This document shows positions 17,832 to 26,303 of a stretch of 43,946 bases of DNA, piece by piece. Under the pieces are notes generated by a model that saw only the letters and a list, made by a program, of their open reading frames with translations, searched no databases and had not been told where the DNA came from. The stretch covers positions 1 to 43,946 of the forward strand of contig NZ_JARXVM010000030.1 of the NCBI RefSeq assembly GCF_029892285.1. Direction: 5' to 3'. Source of the stretch: Rhizobium sp. SG_E_25_P2 (GTDB taxonomy: Bacteria; Pseudomonadota; Alphaproteobacteria; Rhizobiales; Rhizobiaceae). Position numbers and translations under genes: made by a program. Position 1 is the stretch's first letter, and each line of letters opens with the position of its first letter.

Positions 17832-18656
17832 ATGTATAGAATGGACGAACTCAGACAACGAGCGGCGCACAAACAGTCGACTGCGGATATTCCGGTGTTC
17901 ACACACGCGATCACGATAGATCTTGATGAGAAGAACAGCGCGACACTGCAAGACTACGGTGTGAAAATTGTTGGGGCTGGGTCCGGAAATTCGATCACTC
18001 TCGAAAAGGATCAAAGGGCGCTCGATATCCAACTCGAATTCGCCCAGGCTTCCGACTGCCATGTGGTTCTCGGCCGCAGCAAGCCGATTTCGCTTCGGCT
18101 CACCGTGCAGGGCAAAGACAATCTCATCTGCCTTGCCGGCGTCAGCGATCGGCAGTCGCATAATCGCGTCACGGCCTTGATCAAGGGCAACCGCTCATTG
18201 CTGCATCTGGGGTCGGATTTCACCAGCGTGAACTCGACCCTCGCCTTGTTCGGCGAGGACCGGATCATGTCTTTCGGGCCGGATTGCATGCTGTCCTGGA
18301 GCATCCACATGATCAATTACGACCAGCACACGCTCTTCGACATGGAGACGGGGGACGTGATCAACGACCCCACGGATATGAGGATCGGACGGCATGTGTG
18401 GATCGGCCAGGACGCGCTGTTCACGCGCGGCGTCTCGGTCGGCGACGGATCGATCATCGGGGCGCGCGCGCTGGTCGCCTCCGACATCCCGCCGACATCG
18501 CTGGCGGTCGGCGTTCCCGCGAAAATTCTGCGCAAAGGCGTGTCCTGGACCCGCGCCTGGATGGGGCATCGCCCGTCGATCGAGGAGACGCGCACCCTGC
18601 TGATGGGCCAAATCGATGGAACCGGGCAGGTCGCGTCGGGGGAAAATCTCAAGTGA
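17832..18656 (+). CDS. Hexapeptide-repeat O-acyltransferase
   Basis: A 274-residue protein. The C-terminal half has the left-handed beta-helix pattern of hexapeptide transferases (MRIGRHVWIGQDALFTRGVS, then GDGSIIGARALVASDIPP, then LAVGVPAKILRKG). Asn/His pairs such as SIHMIN resemble the acetyl-transfer region of WbbJ-type enzymes. The N-terminal half is beta-rich and less conserved. It probably acetylates a surface polysaccharide or its precursor in the cytoplasm, but no glycosyltransferase cluster is beside it. The start at 17832 has GGAGA four bases upstream; the frame extends further upstream without family character. Confidence 0.83.
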   Translation: MYRMDELRQRAAHKQSTADIPVFTHAITIDLDEKNSATLQDYGVKIVGAGSGNSITLEKDQRALDIQLEFAQASDCHVVLGRSKPISLRLTVQGKDNLICLAGVSDRQSHNRVTALIKGNRSLLHLGSDFTSVNSTLALFGEDRIMSFGPDCMLSWSIHMINYDQHTLFDMETGDVINDPTDMRIGRHVWIGQDALFTRGVSVGDGSIIGARALVASDIPPTSLAVGVPAKILRKGVSWTRAWMGHRPSIEETRTLLMGQIDGTGQVASGENLK

Positions 18657-18686
18657 TGTTCACATATGCGCCAGGGGTCTATCCCA

Positions 18687-19070
18687 TCACTCCATCCAAT
18701 GATGCCCCGCCGCCAACAGCTGCGCCTTCGCCGGGTCTATGGCGGCGCGCTTGACCAGCAGATGGTCGCCATCGAAGGTGGAGACGACGAACACGCCCAG
18801 CCCCGCATTCGACAGCGGCGCGACGACCGACAACACGACGCCCGTCTCATCGAAGGCGAAGGGCCCCTGAAGTTTCAGGCAGGCCCAGCCGCCATCCTGC
18901 CGGATATCAGCGGGAACCCGTTCGGCGCGGCAGAGGATCGACAATTCCTCGTCCGATCTCGATATGCTGACGAACCCCTCGCCATCCGCCCAGGCGGGGA
19001 TGGCAGCCGTCGGCGACAGGCGGGAGACGACGTAATCGCCGTCGAGCAGCTTGAGCGTCACGGAAGGCAT
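18687..19070 (-). CDS. ACT domain protein
   Basis: A 127-residue small protein with ACT-type strands: an N-terminal half (LLDGDYVVSRL, GFVSISRSDEELSILCRAE) and a second half (GVVLSVVAPLSNAGLGVFVVSTFDGDHLLVK) that carries the typical ACT turn. Such stand-alone proteins bind small ligands such as amino acids; the ligand here is unknown. It begins 2 bases after the stop of the isochorismatase-like gene on the same strand, so the two form an operon. Confidence 0.82.
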   Translation of the reverse strand: MPSVTLKLLDGDYVVSRLSPTAAIPAWADGEGFVSISRSDEELSILCRAERVPADIRQDGGWACLKLQGPFAFDETGVVLSVVAPLSNAGLGVFVVSTFDGDHLLVKRAAIDPAKAQLLAAGHHWME

Positions 19071-19072
19071 GG

Positions 19073-19579
19073 TCAGGCGCTCTTCTTTCTCGCCGGCTTT
19101 TTCACCGGCCCCAATTGATAAGGGCTGGTCAGCACCGACGCCGCGCCGAAATGATGCGACCAGAGTTTCGCGCCGAGTTCGCCGGACACGTCAAGCGAAG
19201 AGCCGACGCAAAGCCATTTCAACAGGGTCGGACGCAAGCCCGCGTCGAACAGCATGAAACCCGCCGCCAGCACGCAAGTTTCGGCCTGGATGCCGCAGAC
19301 GAGGACCTGTTCGACGCCCTCCTCGCGAAAATAAGCGATCATCTCGGCGGGCGGGCAATAGCCGTGTTTGACGAAGACGCGGTCGGTGTTGATCAGCGGA
19401 TTGTCGTTCGGGGCCGGCTTCCAGCCCAGTTGCGCCTCGAACGGCGTCACCGTCTCGTCATGCCGCTCGACGGTGGCGACGCTCAGATAGCCGGGCGCGA
19501 GGTCGCCGATCGCCTTGACCTGCCAGGCGGGCGGAATGAACGAGGGTTGGACATCGACGATCAGCAGGGCTTGTTTCAT
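19073..19579 (-). CDS. Isochorismatase-family cysteine hydrolase
   Basis: A 168-residue protein with the catalytic triad of the nicotinamidase/isochorismatase family: Asp9 in LLIVDVQ, Lys71 in VFVKHGY and Cys102 in IQAETCV. The cis-peptide segment before Cys (VCGIQAE) is also present. It hydrolyses an amide, N-carbamoyl or vinyl ether bond in the cytoplasm; the substrate cannot be fixed. The ATG at 19579 has AAAGG upstream. The C-terminal VKKPARKKSA is a basic tail. It is divergent from a TetR gene across a large palindrome, so it is likely repressed by that regulator together with the downstream ACT gene. Confidence 0.87.
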   Translation of the reverse strand: MKQALLIVDVQPSFIPPAWQVKAIGDLAPGYLSVATVERHDETVTPFEAQLGWKPAPNDNPLINTDRVFVKHGYCPPAEMIAYFREEGVEQVLVCGIQAETCVLAAGFMLFDAGLRPTLLKWLCVGSSLDVSGELGAKLWSHHFGAASVLTSPYQLGPVKKPARKKSA

Positions 19580-19623
19580 GGCGGACCTTTGCGGACAGGG
19601 CGACTTGCGCAGCGGGAGGAACG

Positions 19624-19665
19624 GTTTACACTGCATACTTACGCCAACTTGCTTACAGTGTAAAC
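19624..19665. promoter_or_regulatory. Palindromic operator between isochorismatase and TetR genes
   Basis: GTTTACACTG (19624-19633) and CAGTGTAAAC (19656-19665) form a perfect 10-bp inverted repeat spaced by 22 bases in the 90-base divergent region. Reading leftward, TTTACA and TAAGTA at 17-bp spacing would make a promoter overlapping it. The likely binder is the adjacent TetR protein. Confidence 0.6.
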
Positions 19666-19669
19666 ATAG

Positions 19670-20206
19670 ATGACACCGAAACAGGATCTCAGGACAAGCC
19701 TGCTGGCCGAGGCCACCGCCCTGCTCGAACGCGGCGACGCCGAGCCGAGCCTGCGCGAAGTCGCCCGCCGGGCCGGCGTTTCCGCCATGGCGCCCTATCG
19801 CCATTTCAAGGACAAGGCGGCGCTCATGGACGCGGTGGCGGAGGCGGGTTTCACGCGGCTGTCGGCGGCGCTTGAGGCAGCGGACGCCACGGCGGAGGGC
19901 CGCGCCGCGCTGACGGCGCAGGGCCTCGCCTATCTGGCTTTCGCCGAGGCGCAGCCCGCCGTCTTTCGGCTGATGTTCCAGCGCGCGCAAAACGCCGCCG
20001 ATCGCGACAGCCCGGCTCGCAAGGCGGCCTATGACGCGCTCGCCCGACGCGCCGCGGCGCTTGCCCCTGATAAGCCAGAGGCCGCAGCGCTCATGGCCTG
20101 GGGGCTGGTCCATGGCCTGGCCGACCTCCGCCTCAACGGCGCTCCCGCCGCCGCGCGCGCCGAAGACGCGGTCCGGCTGTTGGTGGAACTGCTGGCCCCC
20201 GGCTGA
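19670..20206 (+). CDS. TetR-family transcriptional regulator
   Basis: A 178-residue regulator. The N-terminal helix-turn-helix reads PSLREVARRAGVSAMAPYRHFKDKAALMDAV, a classical TetR motif. The C-terminal ligand domain (RAALTAQGLAYLAFAEAQPAVFRLMF) resembles the WHG/TetR_C_33 group. There is almost no leader and only a poor ribosome site, so the message may be nearly leaderless. It lies divergent from the isochorismatase/ACT operon and probably autoregulates through the 42-bp palindrome just upstream. The ligand is unknown. Confidence 0.88.
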   Translation: MTPKQDLRTSLLAEATALLERGDAEPSLREVARRAGVSAMAPYRHFKDKAALMDAVAEAGFTRLSAALEAADATAEGRAALTAQGLAYLAFAEAQPAVFRLMFQRAQNAADRDSPARKAAYDALARRAAALAPDKPEAAALMAWGLVHGLADLRLNGAPAAARAEDAVRLLVELLAPG

Positions 20207-20243
20207 GACCTGCGATCCCCGGCAAGATCCCGTCCGGCCGAGG

Positions 20244-20579
20244 TCAGGCCGGCGCAGACGCGATCCAACGGCGCGTGGCGTTCAGCCGCTCCTTGTCGCG
20301 AAACGCCTGGTCGAGATCGATGTCGTAGCGATTGGCGATGGCGCAGAGGTAAATCAGCAGATCGGCGAGTTCGCCGCCGATCGACAGCATCACGCCGCCG
20401 GGCTCGATCGGCATCCCTTCCTGCTTGCGCACCGCCTTGAACAATTCGCCGACTTCCTCGCCAAGCAGCAGGCATTTCTCCACCGCCGACTGATGCGAAA
20501 AGCCGCGCTCGACCTCCAACTTCGCGACATAGGCCTGCAGCTCGCGCAGGCCCGCCGCTTTCATCAACGCATCGGTCAT
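20244..20579 (-). CDS. MazG-like nucleotide pyrophosphohydrolase
   Basis: A 111-residue all-helical protein with the MazG metal motif: LLLGEEVGELFKAV (Glu41, Glu42, Glu45), then GGELADLLIYL (Glu70, Asp73). Single-domain MazG proteins cleave NTPs or dNTPs to monophosphates and pyrophosphate, often for house-cleaning. The start MTDAL at 20579 is chosen because GGAG lies about 9 bases upstream; the open frame further upstream is Ala/Arg-rich and unlikely. It converges with the TetR gene. Confidence 0.87.
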   Translation of the reverse strand: MTDALMKAAGLRELQAYVAKLEVERGFSHQSAVEKCLLLGEEVGELFKAVRKQEGMPIEPGGVMLSIGGELADLLIYLCAIANRYDIDLDQAFRDKERLNATRRWIASAPA

Positions 20580-20854
20580 GACGGGTTTCTCCTTCGCCAT
20601 CATCATCAGCGCCGCTGAGTTGCGCCGCCAATGTTGCTGGCGTGTGACAGCGGCGGCCGCGCCATTGCCGCGCGCCGCGCGCGCCCTTGACATCAGCCCT
20701 GTTCGAGCGCATTTCAGCCTCGACGGCGCAGTCCGTCAGTCTCAAAGGAACCCTCGTCATGGACCCCGACAGTCGATTGTCGACATCGCATAACTCGCGC
20801 GCGCGCTGACGGGACCGCTCCCGACGGCGCTAAACGCGCCCGAAGGAGAAGACA

Positions 20855-21871
20855 ATGCTCAGGACCTATTTCCGGGCGGATGACCGCCTGCGCGCCGCAG
20901 CTCTGACCGCCGACGCCGCGCCCTCCCCTGAAACCATCCTCGCTGCAGAGACCCAGCCGGCCGTGATCTGGTATGATCTCGTCGATCCCTCGCCGGCCGA
21001 GAGCCGGCATGTCGAAGCCTCGCTCGGCGTGACACTGCCGAGCCGCGACGAAATGGAGGATATCGAGCTGTCCGCCCGTCTCTACCAGGAGAACGGCGCG
21101 GAATTCATGACCATGACGGCGCTGACCAATCTTGATGGCGATGAGCCGATGAAGACGGCGGTGACTTTCATTCTCACCGATGGCGCGCTGGCGACGCTGC
21201 GCTATGGCGAAAGCCGGCCCTTCGCCGCCTTCGCCGCCCGCGCCGTGCGCGGCAATGGCCAGAGCTTTCAGAACGCCGAACTGGTGATGCTCGGCCTGAT
21301 CGAGGCGATGGTCGACCGCATGGCCGACGTGCTGGAGCGGATCGGCAACGAGATCGACGGCATTTCGCGCAACATCTTCCGGGCGAAAGCGGCGCGCTCC
21401 AACAAGAAGCAGCAGGACCTGCAGTCGCTGATCGAGCAGTTGGGGCAGAAGGGCGATTTTCTCTCCGGCATCCGCGAAAGCCTGGTGTCGATGACGCGGC
21501 TCGTCGCCTATCACGCCGCCACCGAAAATCCCGGCCGCAAAAGCGGCAAGGAAGCCCGCCAGATGATCAAGCTGCTCGGCCGCGACGCCACCTCGCTCGG
21601 CGACCACGCCGCTTTTCTGTCCGGCAAGATCAACTTCCTGCTCGACGCCACACTGGGACTGATCAATCTCGAGCAGAACCAGATCATCAAGATCTTTACC
21701 GTCGCCTCGGTGGTGTTTTTGCCGCCGACGCTGGTGGCCTCGGTCTATGGCATGAATTTCCAGCTGATGCCGGAGCTGCAATGGAGCCTCGGCTATCCCT
21801 GGGCGATCATGCTGATGATCGCGTCCGCGGCGCTGCCGTTTCTGTATTTCAAGCGGCGGGGGTGGTTGTGA
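20855..21871 (+). CDS. corA: CorA-type magnesium/divalent cation transporter
   Basis: A 338-residue CorA family channel. There is a soluble alpha/beta N-terminal domain, a long helix region (FQNAELVMLGLIEAMVDRM onward), and two C-terminal transmembrane helices. The signature YGMNF occurs at residues 298-302 between the helices, as required for ion selectivity in the pentamer. The C-terminus ends in a basic tail (KRRGWL). RBS GGAG precedes the ATG at good distance. It moves Mg2+ and possibly Co2+ or Ni2+ across the inner membrane. No riboswitch was recognised in its short upstream region. Confidence 0.93.
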   Translation: MLRTYFRADDRLRAAALTADAAPSPETILAAETQPAVIWYDLVDPSPAESRHVEASLGVTLPSRDEMEDIELSARLYQENGAEFMTMTALTNLDGDEPMKTAVTFILTDGALATLRYGESRPFAAFAARAVRGNGQSFQNAELVMLGLIEAMVDRMADVLERIGNEIDGISRNIFRAKAARSNKKQQDLQSLIEQLGQKGDFLSGIRESLVSMTRLVAYHAATENPGRKSGKEARQMIKLLGRDATSLGDHAAFLSGKINFLLDATLGLINLEQNQIIKIFTVASVVFLPPTLVASVYGMNFQLMPELQWSLGYPWAIMLMIASAALPFLYFKRRGWL

Positions 21872-22073
21872 GGGGGCCTCGTCGAAAGATGAAGCATTGC
21901 TCAAATACAACCAAATGGGCTTTTAGGAGTTTCGTAAAAGTAGCAGTCCGCCTATCATGAAGCGGTTGCTAGATGAGAATCATATCTCACTAGCCACTGC
22001 AAGGACGCGCCCTTTCCCGATTGAGGGCAGACGCGTCAAATTGAGTTCATGACCGTATCAGCGAGACACATGT

Positions 22074-22766
22074 ATGGGTAAGATCAAACTGTATCAGGGC
22101 TTTTTCCCCTCGAGCAATTTCCTCGACAAAGCCAGCTTCCGGCTGCGCGAACACGACGCAGACGAGATGCAGTTTTCCGACAAGCGCGGCGCGCATGTCG
22201 AGATCCAGGGCAAGGATTTCGCCTACAGCAAGGGCGAACTGGTTGGTGGCATCATCACCGCCATGCAGATCTACGACAAGGAGGGCGACATCACCCTCAG
22301 CGCCCGCAATATCAGCATCAAGAGCGACGTATTCAGCTTTTACTATGATCGCGATGGGGCCGGGGCCTTTGATTACGTCCATTCCCTGGGCAAGGACACC
22401 GTCATCGGGTCGTCAGGCGACGACATGGTGGCGGGCGACGATGACGATGACGTGCTGTTTGGAAAGGGCGGAGACGACGGTCTTTACGCGCAGTTCGGCA
22501 CCGACACCCTACATGGCGGGGTCGGAGACGACCGCTTCTACTTCAACTACCGAATATTCGACGACGCTGTGATCGCCGATTTTGACGACACCGGCACGGT
22601 TCAGGACACAATGATCGTCAGCTATAGCATGTATAAAAACATGAAGATAAAGCAAGTCGGCCACGACACGGTGCTGCATTTCGACAAACACGACGTGACG
22701 CTGCTGGATTTTAAAGCTGATGATATTAATAAGGCTGACTTTGATTTTGCACAGCAATATGGCTGA
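22074..22766 (+). CDS. Small RTX-like protein A
   Basis: A 230-residue acidic protein. The N-terminal 105 residues (MGKIKLYQGFFPSS... SARNISIKSDVFSFYYDRDG) form an unrecognised domain shared with the protein at 23118. Then come a few RTX-type turns (SSGDDMVAGDDDDDVLFGKGGDD, GTDTLHGGVGDDRFYF) and a C-terminal unit LLDFKADDINKADFDF. No signal peptide, so type I secretion is likely by analogy with other RTX proteins. GC content is below that of corA. Function unknown. Confidence 0.82.
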   Translation: MGKIKLYQGFFPSSNFLDKASFRLREHDADEMQFSDKRGAHVEIQGKDFAYSKGELVGGIITAMQIYDKEGDITLSARNISIKSDVFSFYYDRDGAGAFDYVHSLGKDTVIGSSGDDMVAGDDDDDVLFGKGGDDGLYAQFGTDTLHGGVGDDRFYFNYRIFDDAVIADFDDTGTVQDTMIVSYSMYKNMKIKQVGHDTVLHFDKHDVTLLDFKADDINKADFDFAQQYG

Positions 22767-23117
22767 AGACAGCCGCAGCAGATAAAACTGCCTCAACCAA
22801 GCTCGTCTGCGCGCTCGATGCGGAGGATTTTGCGCTAAGACACTGCGGCCTGACCGGTGCTTTCGACAGGCCCGGTCTCGCGCCGCTGATCCCGCAATCG
22901 CATAGCTATGTCGGCGGACGCCCGACATTGTGGACGGTGACGGTGGAGCGATAGGGAATGAGAGGATTTCATCGGACCATTTTCTTGCACCAAAGAATGT
23001 GTTAGCCGTGCGCTGACACTGTCCGGTTTACACAAATTTCAGATGTGTAAACGAGTGCCGGATCGTCTGCATAAGCCTTAGCCTCAGTATCCAGAACTCT
23101 ATGTTTCAGGTAAGCCA
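22767..23117. other. Spacer between small RTX paralogues, possible element remnant
   Basis: About 350 bases. From 22766 a frame without an ATG runs 50-odd codons to a stop near 22953 (it includes LIPQSHSYVGGRPTLWTVTVE) and may be a gene fragment I cannot name. The segment is more GC-rich than the genes on both sides. An inverted repeat at 23026-23052 lies near its right end. It could be debris from an insertion, but no transposase is recognisable. Confidence 0.35.
23026..23052. promoter_or_regulatory. Inverted repeat GTTTACACA / TGTGTAAAC
   Basis: A perfect 9-bp inverted repeat with 9-nt spacer lies 66 bases before small RTX gene B. Its GTTTACAC half-site is the same as in the TetR-divergon palindrome at 19624. 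It could be an operator or the remnant of a mobile-element end. Confidence 0.4.
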
Positions 23118-23807
23118 ATGGGAAAGATAAAAGTATTTTCTGGTTATCTTCCATCGACCCTTTTTCAAGACGAAGATCGGTTTAAACTCGGACACCATGA
23201 TGAAACGACCATTTTTTTTGGAAATGAAAGTCGCGATCACGTCGAGATAGATGGAAAAGGATTCGCCTTCAAAAAGGGGGAACTCGCAGGGGGCACAATT
23301 ACAGCGATGCGTCTCTACGGCAATGACGGGGATCTTCTGGTCGATGCCCGCAACCTCTCCATAAAGAGCAGCGTCTTTAATTTCTACTATGATCACGACG
23401 GCCAAAAGGCTTTTGACTATGTTTTTGCTGTGGGCGCAGATGTGATGGTAGGATCTGACGAGGACGATGTCTTGATGGGTCACGATAAAAATGATCGCCT
23501 TTACGGAAAAGGCGGGGACGATTTTTTCTTTGCCCAAGGAGGCGCAGACATATTTTATGGAGGCGAGGGTTCAGATCAGTTTTACCTCGATAGCCACTTC
23601 AAACGAGCTACCGTCGCCGACTTTGATGATGCTGGAAATGTTCAGGATCGATTATTTACAAATAAATCAATGTATATACATATGAAGATTGAACAGATAG
23701 GAAAGGACACGGTCCTTCATTTTGAAAACAGTGAAGTCACTCTACTCGACTTTAAGGCCAAAAATATTGATCGCAGCGACTTCAACATAAATTTCGATTT
23801 AGGCTGA
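23118..23807 (+). CDS. Small RTX-like protein B (AT-rich paralogue)
   Basis: A 229-residue paralogue of the protein at 22074, matching along the full length: MGKIKVFSGYLPST, the GKGFAFKKGELAGGTITAM block, RTX-type turns (GKGGDDFFFAQGGADIFYGGEGSD) and the tail LLDFKAKNIDRSDFN. The DNA is visibly richer in A/T than its sister and the rest of the window, with many AAA, TTT and ATA codons. This suggests separate acquisition or relaxed codon selection rather than recent duplication. AGGTAAGCC precedes the ATG. Function unknown; secretion is inferred. Confidence 0.82.
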   Translation: MGKIKVFSGYLPSTLFQDEDRFKLGHHDETTIFFGNESRDHVEIDGKGFAFKKGELAGGTITAMRLYGNDGDLLVDARNLSIKSSVFNFYYDHDGQKAFDYVFAVGADVMVGSDEDDVLMGHDKNDRLYGKGGDDFFFAQGGADIFYGGEGSDQFYLDSHFKRATVADFDDAGNVQDRLFTNKSMYIHMKIEQIGKDTVLHFENSEVTLLDFKAKNIDRSDFNINFDLG

Positions 23808-23925
23808 AAAGAACACATACTTGATTTCCATTTTGCGTACGTCTGATGCTGGGCGTCTTACGCTCAATAGCCAAATTCATTGACCTGGATATCTTGGCCG
23901 CAGACGTTCAACTCGCCCCGCACCC

Positions 23926-24987
23926 TCAATCCTCCAGCGCCCCGCCCGGCTTGCGGGGCTTGTTGGACAGCGCGGTTGAGGCGATTTTCATCAGATTGTC
24001 GCCGCGGCGGACGAAGCGGGCGGCGACGCGGGTGACGATGGTTCCCTCAACCGGGGCGAGGATGGCCACGTCGTTCTCCGGGAAGCCGGGGGTGGGGATG
24101 ATCGCAGCCAGGCGGTCGCCCGCTCTCACCTGATCGCCGAAGGTTTTTTCGAACAGCACCGTGCCGGCTTTCGGCGCATCGATCATCTGCACATAGTCGA
24201 GGCCGGCGACGGGGCCGGTGAAGGCTTCATGGCGCACGGGCTCGCCCGAGACGACGTTGCGGCGCTGCAGGAAGGCCATCAGGCCCTCGGCGTCCTTGGC
24301 GGCGAGATCGGGGCGGACGTCGCGAAGCCCGCGGAATTCCATGGTCAGCGAAATGCGGCCTTCATGCCAGGCGGCGCGGGCGCCGAGATCGCCGGCCTTC
24401 CAGGCATGGGTGACGGCTTCCTCGAATGCGGTCGAGCCGCCGTCGGAGAGAAGCACGGCCTCAAGGCCGAAACTTTCGGCGAGATCGATCGCCTCGGGCC
24501 AGAAGGAGGCTTCGAGATAGGCGTAGAGCTGGCTTTCGTCGTCGCAATGCAGATCGAGCACCAGATCGGCGCCGAGGGCAAGATGCAGCAGGTGGCGCTT
24601 GAGCTGGTCGGCGGCAGGCCGCGCTTCGATGCCGTCGAGCAGGGAAGCGCGGTCTTTAAGCGCGATCAGCGGATAGTCGCGGTTGAAATTCGTGCGGCTG
24701 GCGATCTCGAAGCGGCCCTGCAATTCGCCATGCAGCCATTGGCCGGCGCCGATGGGATTGCATTTCGGAACGATCACCACATCGCCAAGCAGACGGCCTT
24801 CGCTTTCGGCTGTACGGAGCGCGGGGATGAAAGCGTGCAGGGCTGCGACGCCGGGCAATTCGCCGGCATGCAGAGCGGCCTGGATATAGACGCGAGGCGC
24901 CTTGGGGTCAGACCCCTCGAAGGTGAGAACGGGAACGCGCCATTCTCCGGCGACGTCGTCACTGATCACGATTTCGGATGTCTGCAT
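23926..24987 (-). CDS. Succinylglutamate desuccinylase/aspartoacylase-family deacylase
   Basis: A 353-residue zinc carboxypeptidase-fold hydrolase. Zinc ligands are visible as His40 and Glu43 in ALHAGELPG, and His147 in LVLDLHCDDE. The probable catalytic Glu217 is in SLTMEFRG. The C-terminal beta domain (GTVLFEKTFGDQVRAGDRLAAI) is lipoyl-like, as in the AstE/AspA group. It removes an acyl group from an N-acylated amino acid or similar compound. No arginine-catabolism (ast) genes are adjacent, so the substrate is open. GGGAG lies upstream of the ATG. Confidence 0.87.
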   Translation of the reverse strand: MQTSEIVISDDVAGEWRVPVLTFEGSDPKAPRVYIQAALHAGELPGVAALHAFIPALRTAESEGRLLGDVVIVPKCNPIGAGQWLHGELQGRFEIASRTNFNRDYPLIALKDRASLLDGIEARPAADQLKRHLLHLALGADLVLDLHCDDESQLYAYLEASFWPEAIDLAESFGLEAVLLSDGGSTAFEEAVTHAWKAGDLGARAAWHEGRISLTMEFRGLRDVRPDLAAKDAEGLMAFLQRRNVVSGEPVRHEAFTGPVAGLDYVQMIDAPKAGTVLFEKTFGDQVRAGDRLAAIIPTPGFPENDVAILAPVEGTIVTRVAARFVRRGDNLMKIASTALSNKPRKPGGALED

Positions 24988-25195
24988 GGTGTGGCTCCCG
25001 TCTCGATGCGGGGCCTATGTGCCGCGTTTTCGGCGCGCTGTCCATGGCGTGGCGCGGGCAAAGCGCGGGAGGGTCACAAGCGGGCGGCGACTGCGCCGCA
25101 GGTCTCGGTCCATGGCGCGGAGGCCAGGATCCTGCAAGCCGCACGATCGGGGTCGGCGCGCTCAGGCGCGGCCTCGGCCGGTCGTTGAAATCCGC

Positions 25196-25369
25196 TCAGT
25201 GCTTCTTGGCCTTGGAGCCGCTTCGGCGCTTGCGCGGGTGGTCTGTCGCATCGGTCCAACGCTCGTAGCGCACGCCGGTGAACAGCAGGATGCGCGCTTC
25301 AACGGGTTGTTCCCGCATGCGTTTTGGCTGTTTGGCCAGCCAGGTGTCCAGTCTAATCACTTCTGCCAT
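25196..25369 (-). CDS. Small conserved hypothetical protein
   Basis: A 57-residue basic protein, MAEVIRLDTWLAKQPKRMREQ, then ARILLFTGVRYERW and a Lys/Arg-rich tail ending KAKKH. The style (RxILLFTGVRYERW) is seen in short conserved proteins of rhizobia. The ATG at 25369 is chosen because GGAGAAG lies immediately upstream; an in-frame ATG at 25381 overlaps that site. No membrane segment. Function unknown. Confidence 0.68.
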   Translation of the reverse strand: MAEVIRLDTWLAKQPKRMREQPVEARILLFTGVRYERWTDATDHPRKRRSGSKAKKH

Positions 25370-25710
25370 TCTCTTCTCCATCAGATGGATCGAGACGGAT
25401 GAACTGGGAATGATCTCATCCTGCCGTGTCGGGCTGGCGCTTTCCGTCGCCGCGAGGCTCGGGACATATGCGCCTTTCTCCTTTCATCAGCCGCTCCGGT
25501 CGTTTTCGAGACGTCCGAAGTGCTTTTTAGTTCCACGAGATACACGATGGATCGCGAAGGTTAACGCGACCTTATGATTTGCGATCACACCATGGCATAG
25601 TTAACACCGGCTTAAAATACGCACAAATGATTTCAACGGGTTGGTTTTCACATGCCCGTCAACGCCACGGCGAAACCTCGCTTTGGCGATTTTGGCGCGC
25701 AGCCGCGGCA
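25370..25710. other. Intergenic stretch, no gene seen
   Basis: About 340 bases of mixed composition, moderately AT-rich at 25490-25640. Nothing convincing is coded here. It contains the leader of the small gene to the left and ends at the terminator of the DUF982 gene. Confidence 0.35.
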
Positions 25711-25746
25711 AAAACAAGCAGCCGGCGCGATGACGCGCCGGCTGCT
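25711..25746 (-). terminator. Intrinsic terminator of DUF982 gene A
   Basis: On the minus strand a 13-bp perfect stem (AGCAGCCGGCGCG with CGCGCCGGCTGCT, loop of four) is followed by TGTTTTTG. It lies just past the stop codon at 25769. Confidence 0.82.
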
Positions 25747-25768
25747 GTTGTCCTTGATGATATCGGCG

Positions 25769-26149
25769 TCAGTGAGAGGCGTTTGCAGCCAGGCTGGGGC
25801 CCTGCTTCTGCTGTGCTGTCCAGAACGTATAATCCTCCTGGAAGACAGCGTCGGCGGCCCGGGAGATCTCCAGATCGAACACGTCCCAATAGGCTTCGAA
25901 GAAGTTGAAGCCGTAATTGGCCTGGATGACGGCGCTGATAAAGGCGGTGGCGGCGCTTTCGTGCAGGCTCTCGCCGCGCATGGCCGATACGCAGGACACC
26001 ACTGCCTTCTGATAGGAAGCGCAGCGTTCGCCGGACCATTTGTCGAGCAGAAACTCGCCCGCCTCACGCGTCGTCCGGATTTTCGCGACCTCTTTTCCCG
26101 AGCGTCGATCATGCAGAACGACGCCCATCTTCCACAATCCATTGATCAT
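25769..26149 (-). CDS. DUF982 domain protein A
   Basis: A 126-residue protein of the DUF982 family, small proteins found often as multiple copies in rhizobia. Visible hallmarks are the EVAKIRTTREAGEFLLDKW segment, the Cys-containing helix AVVSCVSAMRGE, and AATAFISAVIQANY. The C-terminus is longer than in a minimal family member and contains FFEAYWDVFDLEISRAADAVF, also found in the next gene upstream. The RBS is weak. No biochemical function is known. Confidence 0.85.
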   Translation of the reverse strand: MINGLWKMGVVLHDRRSGKEVAKIRTTREAGEFLLDKWSGERCASYQKAVVSCVSAMRGESLHESAATAFISAVIQANYGFNFFEAYWDVFDLEISRAADAVFQEDYTFWTAQQKQGPSLAANASH

Positions 26150-26303
26150 GGAGCTACCCCATTGGCTATTTCCATGCAGGATAGCTATTTAAGCTTGCGC
26201 GAAATTGCTCCCAGAAATGCTCACGGGAGAACAAGCCTGGATGAAGCGGACCAAGCGCCGCAAGACTGCGACAGAACTGGTCTCACGCCCCAAAAATAGG
26301 CGA

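Noticed and set aside
22835-23035. Minus-strand 66-codon frame between the small RTX genes
   Set aside because: No family match and no ribosome site; treated as part of an unresolved spacer.
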